From Leclercia adecarboxylata (GTDB taxonomy: Bacteria; Pseudomonadota; Gammaproteobacteria; Enterobacterales; Enterobacteriaceae): DNA of 64,000 nucleotides. Position numbers and translations under genes: made by a program. The stretch covers positions 1,984,001-2,048,000 of the forward strand of contig NZ_CP035382.1 in NCBI RefSeq assembly GCF_006874705.1, given 5' to 3'. Below the pieces are notes generated by a model, which searched no databases, was not told the DNA's origin, and saw only the letters and a list, made by a program, of their open reading frames with translations. Each line of letters starts with the position of its first letter. Position 1 is the stretch's first letter. Positions 58,127 through 64,000 of this stretch are shown here, in pieces.

Positions 58127-59065
58127 TTATTCCCCTAACTGTTCCCGGGTGGGTAATCCTTCGCTGTCGCCCTGAACCTGGATCGCCAGCGAGCCGATGA
58201 TATTGCCGCGAGTGATAGCCTGATGGAGCGTTTTCCCCTCCAGCAGGGCACTGACCACGCCAACGGCAAAGCCATCTCCCGCGCCGACGGTATCGACGAC
58301 GTTTTCGACCTTCACCGCCGCTACGGCTCCTTGCTCACCGTTGGCGGTTTTAAACCAGGCGCCGTCGGCCCCGGTCTTCAGGATCACCGCCTTCACGCCC
58401 CGGTTCAGGTAAAAATCCGCGATCCCTTCCGGCGTCTTTTCCCCGGTCAGGATCTGGCCCTCTTTCACGCCGGGTAATACCCAGTCGGCCTGGAAGGCGA
58501 GGTGGTTCAGCTTTTCCACCATCTCCGCTTCGCTTTTCCACAGCACCGGGCGCAGGTTCGGGTCGAATGAAATGGTTTTGCCCGCCGCTTTCATGGCGCC
58601 CGCGGCATGATCGAGCAGGGCATACGAGCTGGCAGACAGCGCCGCCGCCACGCCGCTCAGATGCAGATGCCTTGCCGCGGTAAACCAGATGGGGTTGAAG
58701 TCCTCTACCGACAGGTGGCTGGCCGCCGAGCCTTTGCGGAAGTACTCCACAATGGGATCGGTTCCATCAGTGACTTTCGATTTGAGCTGGAAGCCCGTCG
58801 GATACCGGTCGTCCAGGGTCACGCCTGCGGTTTCGATCCCCTCTTTTTTCAGGGTGTCGAGCACAAACTGACCGAAGCTGTCATTGCCCACGCGGCTCAC
58901 CCAGCCCACCTTCAGGCCAAGGCGCGCCAGCCCGGTGGCGACATTCAGTTCGGCACCGGCAACGCGCTTGATAAAGTGGTCGACGGCACTGAGTTCGCCG
59001 GTCTTCGTGGCGACAAACATGGCCATGGCTTCGCCAATGGTGATGACATCCAGAGCGTGCGGCAT
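58127..59065 (-). CDS. kguK: PfkB-family kinase, probable 2-ketogluconokinase
   Basis: A 312-residue ribokinase-fold enzyme. It starts DVITIGEAMAMFVA, has the first signature GAELNVATGLARLG (37-50) and the second, DTVGAGDGFAVG, with catalytic Asp264. The order with kguT, kguE and ghrB supports phosphorylation of 2-ketogluconate to 2-keto-6-phosphogluconate. A KdgK-like role (2-keto-3-deoxygluconate) is the main alternative. The gap to kguE is 4 bases. Confidence 0.87.
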   Translation of the reverse strand: MPHALDVITIGEAMAMFVATKTGELSAVDHFIKRVAGAELNVATGLARLGLKVGWVSRVGNDSFGQFVLDTLKKEGIETAGVTLDDRYPTGFQLKSKVTDGTDPIVEYFRKGSAASHLSVEDFNPIWFTAARHLHLSGVAAALSASSYALLDHAAGAMKAAGKTISFDPNLRPVLWKSEAEMVEKLNHLAFQADWVLPGVKEGQILTGEKTPEGIADFYLNRGVKAVILKTGADGAWFKTANGEQGAVAAVKVENVVDTVGAGDGFAVGVVSALLEGKTLHQAITRGNIIGSLAIQVQGDSEGLPTREQLGE

Positions 59066-59069
59066 GGGA

Positions 59070-59819
59070 TTACTCCTCGCGCAGTAAATTGACGTAGTGA
59101 CGGGTGACAGCCGTCAGGTCTGGTCCTTCCAGCGGGAATTCGATTCCGCGCGGGGCGTCGGAGGGGAGCTGATCCAGCAGCGCCTGCCAGCGGGCATCAT
59201 CGTTATCCGGCGGCACGGCACGATACTGTTGCTGATGGGGAACGGCGGCTTTAACGTGGATATAGCTCACCGCAGGCGCCAGATGCTTCGCGGCCTCCTC
59301 CGGAGATTCACCTACCCACAGCCAGTTGCCCATATCAAAGGTCAGCGTGACCGGCAGATTCATCACCCGGCACGCCGCCTTGAAACGCTGCATCGGGGCC
59401 AGTTGGCCGCAGCGCGTCTGGTCGTTTTCCACCACCAGCGTCATGCCGGTTTCATCGAGTAGGACGCGCAGCGCATCGAGCTGCTGCTTATCGCTGAAGT
59501 GGCCGAGAGAGACTTTCAGCCACAGGGCATTAAGCGTCGCGGCTTCGGCAAGGTAGCGGGGCAGCATGGGATTGAGGGTGCCGTCCGGGGTAAAGAGGGC
59601 ATCGGGGGCGGAGTAGCAGGCCAGCAGACCGAGCAGTTCAATGGATCCGGCAAGCGTAGGGAGGGACGCCAGTTCGGCGTCGCTAAATAACTCCCGGCGG
59701 ATCTCGACCCCGTCGGCACCCGCGCCGGCGATGACGTGCAGCATGGCGCGCTGGCCACCTGCTTCACGTACCTTGTCAGCGCCATACGCGGCGGTGACAA
59801 CAATAATTTTTCTGCCCAT
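59070..59819 (-). CDS. kguE: sugar phosphate isomerase/epimerase, KguE-like
   Basis: A 249-residue TIM-barrel protein of the xylose isomerase-like group: GADGVEIRRELFSDAEL, LVVENDQTRCGQL and LTFDMGNWLWVGESPEEA hold the metal-binding Glu, Asp and His. It is the first gene of kguE-kguK-kguT-ghrB; GGAG precedes the start and an operator palindrome lies 41 bases upstream. Its chemistry in the pathway is not defined in the systems I know. Confidence 0.85.
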   Translation of the reverse strand: MGRKIIVVTAAYGADKVREAGGQRAMLHVIAGAGADGVEIRRELFSDAELASLPTLAGSIELLGLLACYSAPDALFTPDGTLNPMLPRYLAEAATLNALWLKVSLGHFSDKQQLDALRVLLDETGMTLVVENDQTRCGQLAPMQRFKAACRVMNLPVTLTFDMGNWLWVGESPEEAAKHLAPAVSYIHVKAAVPHQQQYRAVPPDNDDARWQALLDQLPSDAPRGIEFPLEGPDLTAVTRHYVNLLREE

Positions 59820-59859
59820 TGGCGGACTCCATCACGTAGCTGATACTCTTTACGCTAGA

Positions 59860-59873
59860 TGGAACCGGTTCCA
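59860..59873. promoter_or_regulatory. PtxS-type operator upstream of kguE
   Basis: Perfect 14-bp palindrome TGGAACCGGTTCCA between the LacI-family gene and kguE. It differs by one symmetric pair from the PtxS operator TGAAACCGGTTTCA of Pseudomonas, so the neighbouring regulator very likely binds here. Confidence 0.8.
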
Positions 59874-59921
59874 AAGAAAAGTTCAGTATGCTGGATTTAT
59901 GATCGCCATCACGAAGGGAAC

Positions 59922-60938
59922 TTAACGCGCCGTGGAACCGCGCACGATCAGTTCGCCGGAGAAGACCTGCTCGCGCACAGCCTCATCGGCACCGTTGATC
60001 CGGCGGACTACCTGCTCGACGGCGGCAAAGCCAATCTGCCAGGTGGGCTGTTTGAGGGTGGTAATGCCCACGCCTGCCAGCTCGGCCCACTCCAGCTCGT
60101 CAAAGCCCAGCAGACCGATGTCGCTGCCCCAGTGCAGGCCAATGCGCTTCAGCGAACGGGCGATCTGTAGCGTTAACGCGCCGTTAGCGGAGATGACCGC
60201 CTTGCGCATCCCGCGATGGCGGGTGTGAAACTGGCGCAGGGCGTTGTCCAGCTGCTCAGACTCGTGAAGGGGGATTTCGACGTTTTCAGCAACCACGCCG
60301 GCATAGCGGGCCAGGGTGGTGCGAAAGGCGCTCAGGCGCTCGCGGCGGGTATTGACCATTCCCAGCGGCTCGCTCAGGAACAGGATCGCTTCAAAACCCT
60401 GTTCAATCAGGTGCTCGGTGGCGGTAGTGGCGGCCTGGGTGTTATCCAGTCCCACCACATCGCAGGCGAAATCGGGGATTTTGCGATCAATCAGCACCAT
60501 CGGCAGGGCGGACTGTTGCAGGCGGTTCAGCCCCTCCTCGCGCATCCCCACGGCGTTGACCACGATGCCCTCCACCTGATAGCTGCGCAGCAGATCGAGG
60601 TAGTGCAGCTCCTGATCGACTTCGTTATTGGTATTACACACCAGCGGGGTGAATCCTTTTTCCCTGCAGGCGGCTTCGATGCCGCTGAGGACATTAACGG
60701 AGTAGGGATTAGTGATATCGGCGATGATAAGCCCAATAAGACGGGTGCGGCCATGCTTCAGACCCCGGGCCATCAGGCTCGGGCGGTAGTCGAGTTCGGC
60801 AATAGCGTGTTCAATACGGGCCAGTAGCGCGTCGGAAAGCAGGTGTTTTTCGCCGTTGAGATAACGGGAGATGCTGGTTTTACCGGTTTTCGCGGCTTTC
60901 GCCACGTCGCTGATGGTGGGCCGTGTTGATTTGCTCAT
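59922..60938 (-). CDS. LacI-family repressor of the kgu operon, PtxS-like
   Basis: A 338-residue repressor: LacI headpiece at the N-terminus (TISDVAKAAKTGKTSISRYLNG; recognition helix included) and a periplasmic-binding-like sugar domain (about 65-335). The start at 60938 (MSKSTRPTIS) has AAGGAAA and puts the headpiece at the right distance. It lies upstream of kguE in the same direction; in Pseudomonas the homologue PtxS senses 2-ketogluconate. Confidence 0.88.
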   Translation of the reverse strand: MSKSTRPTISDVAKAAKTGKTSISRYLNGEKHLLSDALLARIEHAIAELDYRPSLMARGLKHGRTRLIGLIIADITNPYSVNVLSGIEAACREKGFTPLVCNTNNEVDQELHYLDLLRSYQVEGIVVNAVGMREEGLNRLQQSALPMVLIDRKIPDFACDVVGLDNTQAATTATEHLIEQGFEAILFLSEPLGMVNTRRERLSAFRTTLARYAGVVAENVEIPLHESEQLDNALRQFHTRHRGMRKAVISANGALTLQIARSLKRIGLHWGSDIGLLGFDELEWAELAGVGITTLKQPTWQIGFAAVEQVVRRINGADEAVREQVFSGELIVRGSTAR

Positions 60939-60982
60939 CGCTGATTTCCTTGCTATTGGTGCGTACACCTTAGCGCGAAAAT

Positions 60983-61063
60983 GCCCGGTGGCGCTACGCT
61001 TACCGGGCCTACGGAGTCAGAGCGAGATTTTCCAGGCCGGGTAAGGCGAAGCCGCCACCCGGC
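60983..61063. repeat. BIME (two inverted REPs) between the LacI gene and yiaD
   Basis: REP at 60983-61012 and an inverted copy at 61036-61063 (GCCGGGTAAGGCG...CACCCGGC) in the gap upstream of the LacI gene and downstream of yiaD. Confidence 0.85.
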
Positions 61064-61070
61064 AATAAAC

Positions 61071-61733
61071 TTACTGCACCGGGCTTAAGGTGATCTCAAC
61101 GCGGCGGTTCTGCGCTTTGCCTTCCGCCGTGCTGTTGCTGGCGATTGGGTTCGCCGGGCCCATGCCGCTGGTGCGGATGCGGGTCGCCGCGACGTTCTGG
61201 GTGATCAGCGCGCTGGCTACCGCGTCCGCACGCTGCTGGGAGAGACGCATGTTCAGATCCTGGCTGCCGGTGCTGTCGGTATAACCCAGCACGTTCACCG
61301 CGGTTTTTTCGTACTCTTTCAACACCATCGCCACGCCGGTCAGGGTGTTGGCACCCGCCGGTTTCAGCGTTGCGCTGTTACTGTCGAAGGTGACGTTATT
61401 CGGCATATTCAGAATGATGTTGTCGCCGCTACGGGTGACGCTCACGCCGGTACCCTGCATTTTGTCGCGCAGCTTCGCTTCCTGCACGTCCATGTAATAA
61501 CCGGCACCGCCGCCCAGCGCTGCGCCTGCTGCGGCACCAATCAGGGCGCCTTTACCGCGATCTTTTTTCGAGGAGGAGAGGACACCTACACCTGCGCCTA
61601 CCAGGGAGCCGATGCCTGCGCCAATGCCTGATTTACCCGCTTCGCGTTCGCCGGTGTATGGGTTGGTGGTGCAGCCTGAAACAACCAGTGCGCCGCTGAC
61701 TACGGCGGCAATCATAAGTGCGCTTTTTTTCAT
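61071..61733 (-). CDS. yiaD: OmpA-family lipoprotein YiaD
   Basis: A 220-residue outer-membrane lipoprotein: lipobox VSGC with Cys21, a glycine-rich stretch (about 36-80, GIGSLVGAGVGVL and GALIGAAAGAALGGGAGYY), then an OmpA-like peptidoglycan-binding domain (about 105-218; NVLGYTDSTGS, LSQQRADAVASAL, NRRVEI). Known in E. coli as a multicopy suppressor of bamD defects. It is divergent from bisC. Confidence 0.96.
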   Translation of the reverse strand: MKKSALMIAAVVSGALVVSGCTTNPYTGEREAGKSGIGAGIGSLVGAGVGVLSSSKKDRGKGALIGAAAGAALGGGAGYYMDVQEAKLRDKMQGTGVSVTRSGDNIILNMPNNVTFDSNSATLKPAGANTLTGVAMVLKEYEKTAVNVLGYTDSTGSQDLNMRLSQQRADAVASALITQNVAATRIRTSGMGPANPIASNSTAEGKAQNRRVEITLSPVQ

Positions 61734-61901
61734 CTTCTTTCCTTAAGCTTTTTTATTCTTTGCCACGACGGGCGTGGCGGTTGATTATGACGTGCAGTTA
61801 CGGAGAAAATTCCGGGGATAACTCTTAAATTTGTGTCAAATCATAAACAGTCTCAATGAAGGCTGAGAAAACCTGCAACCGGCAATCCAGGAGCACACGC
61901 T

Positions 61902-64000
61902 GTGACCACTTCTACAAAAACCATTCTGACGGCAGCCCACTGGGGGCCCATGCTGGTCGAAACCGACGGCGATACGGTGATCTCATCCCGTGGCGCGTTG
62001 CCGACGCAGCACCCTAACTCCCTGCAAACCGCAGTGCGCGACCAGGTGCACAGCAAAGCCCGCGTGCGCTGGCCGATGGTCCGTAAGGGATTTCTGGCGT
62101 CGCCGGATAATCCACAGGGCGTGCGCGGGCAGGATGAGTTTGTGCGCGTCAGCTGGGATCAGGCGCTGGATCTTATCGACGCGCAGCACAAACGTATTCG
62201 TGAGAACTATGGTCCGTCGTCCATTTTTGCCGGGTCGTATGGCTGGCGCTCGAACGGCGTGCTGCACAAGGCCGCGACCCTGCTTCAACGCTATATGAGC
62301 CTGGCGGGCGGCTACACCGGTCATCTGGGGGATTATTCCACCGGCGCGGCACAGGCCATCATGCCTTATGTGGTGGGCGGCAACGAGGTGTACCAGCAGC
62401 AGACCAGCTGGCCGCTGGTGCTGGAGCACAGCGACGTGGTGGTGCTGTGGAGTGCCAACCCGCTTAACACCCTGAAAATAGCCTGGAACGCCAGCGACGA
62501 GCAGGGGATCCCGTACTTCGACGCGCTGCGTAAAAGCGGCAAGCGCCTGATCTGTATCGATCCGATGCGCTCCGAAACCATGGATTTCTTTGGCGAGAGC
62601 GCCGAGTGGATCGCCCCGCATATGGGCACTGATGTGGCGATGATGCTCGGTATCGCCCATACGCTGGTGGAGAACGGCTGGCAGGACGAGGAATTCCTCG
62701 CGCGCTGTACTAGCGGTTATGAAAAATTTGCCGACTACCTGACCGGGGAAACGGACGGTATCGCCAAAACCGCCGATTGGGCTGCCGACATCTGCGGCGT
62801 TCCGGCAGCGAAAATTCGTGAACTGGCAGCGTTGTTCCACAGCAATACCACTATGCTCATGTCCGGCTGGGGGATGCAGCGCCAGCAGTTTGGCGAGCAG
62901 AAACACTGGATGCTGGTCACCCTCGCGGCGATGCTCGGTCAGATCGGCACCCCGGGCGGCGGCTTTGGTCTTTCGTACCACTTTGCCAACGGCGGAAACC
63001 CGACGCGGCGCGCGGCGGTGCTGGCCTCCATGCAGGGCTCGGTCAAGGGCGGGACGGACGCGGTGGATAAATTCCCGGTCGCTCGCATCGTGGAGGCGCT
63101 GGAAAACCCGGGCGGCTTCTATCAGCACAACGGGCTGGATCGCCACTTCCCGGACATTCGCTTCGTCTGGTGGGCGGGCGGCGCCAACTTTACCCATCAC
63201 CAGGACACTAATCGTCTGATCCGCGCCTGGCAAAAGCCGGAGCTGGTGGTGATCTCCGAGTGCTTCTGGACCGCGGCGGCGAAGCATGCCGATATCGTGC
63301 TGCCAGCCACCACCTCGTTTGAACGTAACGACATGACCATGACCGGCGACTACAGCAACCAGCATATGGTGCCGATGAAGCGGGTCGTGCCGCCGCGCGA
63401 TGAAGCGCGTGACGATCTTGAGGTATTTGCCGAGCTGAGCGAGCGCTGGGAGCAGGGCGGCGGTGAGCGCTTTACCGAGGGCAAAACCGATCTGGAGTGG
63501 CTTGAGACCTTCTATCAGATCGCCGGGCAGCGCGGCGCGGCACAGGGGGTGACGCTGGCACCCTTTGCCGAATTCTGGGAAGCCAATGCCATCGTTGAAA
63601 TGCCGGAGTCTGACGAGAACGCGAAGTTCGTGCGCTTCGCTGATTTCCGTCGCGATCCTGTGAGCCATCCGCTGAAAACCGAGAGCGGCAAAATTGTGAT
63701 CCACTCCGAGCGTATCGCCAGCTACCAGTATGCCGACTGTCCGCCGCACCCGATGTGGCTGGAGCCGGACGAGTGGCATGGCAACGCCGAGCCGGAGCAG
63801 CTGCAGATCCTGTCTGCTCATCCGGCGCACCGTCTGCACAGCCAGCTGAACTACTCCTCACTGCGCGAGCAGTATGCAGTGGCCGGGCGCGAGCCGGTGA
63901 CGCTACACCCGGATGATGCCAAAGCGCGCGGCATTGCCGATGGCGACGTGGTGCGCGTCTGGAACCATCGCGGTCAGGTGCTGGCCGGGGCGGTGGTCAG
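61902..64000 (+). CDS. bisC: biotin sulfoxide reductase, 3'-truncated by window edge
   Basis: Molybdopterin (bis-MGD) enzyme that reduces biotin sulfoxide, and methionine sulfoxide, in the cytoplasm. The frame is open from the GTG at 61902 to the end of the window (about 700 of roughly 770 residues). The start is GTG with CCAGGAG at good spacing, and the first residues read [18 protein letters not shown]. Family blocks: [15 protein letters not shown] with the Ser ligand of molybdenum, [16 protein letters not shown], and MAGWGMQRQ-like [13 protein letters not shown]. There is no twin-arginine signal, which separates it from TorA/TorZ. Confidence 0.95.
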   Translation, partial: MTTSTKTILTAAHWGPMLVETDGDTVISSRGALPTQHPNSLQTAVRDQVHSKARVRWPMVRKGFLASPDNPQGVRGQDEFVRVSWDQALDLIDAQHKRIRENYGPSSIFAGSYGWRSNGVLHKAATLLQRYMSLAGGYTGHLGDYSTGAAQAIMPYVVGGNEVYQQQTSWPLVLEHSDVVVLWSANPLNTLKIAWNASDEQGIPYFDALRKSGKRLICIDPMRSETMDFFGESAEWIAPHMGTDVAMMLGIAHTLVENGWQDEEFLARCTSGYEKFADYLTGETDGIAKTADWAADICGVPAAKIRELAALFHSNTTMLMSGWGMQRQQFGEQKHWMLVTLAAMLGQIGTPGGGFGLSYHFANGGNPTRRAAVLASMQGSVKGGTDAVDKFPVARIVEALENPGGFYQHNGLDRHFPDIRFVWWAGGANFTHHQDTNRLIRAWQKPELVVISECFWTAAAKHADIVLPATTSFERNDMTMTGDYSNQHMVPMKRVVPPRDEARDDLEVFAELSERWEQGGGERFTEGKTDLEWLETFYQIAGQRGAAQGVTLAPFAEFWEANAIVEMPESDENAKFVRFADFRRDPVSHPLKTESGKIVIHSERIASYQYADCPPHPMWLEPDEWHGNAEPEQLQILSAHPAHRLHSQLNYSSLREQYAVAGREPVTLHPDDAKARGIADGDVVRVWNHRGQVLAGAVV

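Noticed and set aside
61983..63839. A 618-codon open frame on the minus strand opposite bisC
   Set aside because: It is exactly antisense to a clear molybdoenzyme gene; GC-rich third positions of the real gene remove stop codons from the opposite frame. No ribosome site or recognisable domain.

Overview
The window is a stretch of chromosome from a member of the Enterobacteriaceae, most like the Enterobacter/Lelliottia/Leclercia group. The evidence is gene content and order that follow the E. coli K-12 segment from kbl-tdh to bisC, near-identical protein lengths, and typical enterobacterial REP elements between genes. I cannot fix the species from the sequence alone. No rRNA, tRNA, CRISPR array, prophage, plasmid gene or insertion sequence was seen. 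Both ends are cut inside genes: kbl on the left and bisC on the right.

Layout. 1-2815: threonine catabolism (kbl-tdh) and a family 2 glycosyltransferase. 2839-6627 (minus): gpmM-envC-yibQ, glycolysis and cell-division amidase activation. 6876-9993 (plus): yibN-grxC-secB-gpsA-cysE. 10026-14317 (minus): trmL and the L-lactate operon lldPRD with two LldR-type operators. 14587-18766 (minus): yibL and the mannitol operon mtlADR, preceded by a control region with several CRP sites. 19425-24963 (plus): yibI-yibH, yibF and selA-selB (selenocysteine insertion). 24960-29372: a ROK-family sugar kinase, aldB, a LysR regulator and the outer-membrane protein YiaT. 29424-33835: a GH127 arabinofuranosidase-like enzyme, a GPH sugar symporter and a divergent AraC regulator, which together look like an accessory glycan-use module. 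33962-39038: ysaA, avtA, malS and bax. 39078-47269: the complete xylose regulon (xylR, xylFGH, xylAB). 47349-51980: wecH, ysaB, glyQS. 52237-55712: an ABC-F ATPase, yiaG, yiaF and cspA with its cold-shock leader. 55768-60938 (minus): a 2-ketogluconate operon (kguE-kguK-kguT-ghrB) with a PtxS-like LacI regulator and a perfect operator palindrome. 61071-64000: yiaD and the start of bisC.

How it fits together. Most of the window is conserved housekeeping interleaved with sugar and organic-acid catabolism (threonine, L-lactate, mannitol, xylose, 2-ketogluconate, maltodextrin), each block with its own regulator and often a CRP site. Places where the order departs from E. coli are the best candidates for lineage-specific biology: the glycosyltransferase beside tdh, the ROK kinase between selB and aldB, the GH127/GPH/AraC module, the ABC-F gene after glyS, and the kgu genes joined to ghrB. 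I found no system that I could argue is wholly undescribed. The more unusual signals are a 141-bp intergenic palindrome near trmL, a start codon of envC held in a hairpin loop, a rhodanese-like YibN with no cysteine in its domain, two tandem mini-ORFs ahead of the ABC-F gene, and a pair of LldR-type operators 126 bp apart.
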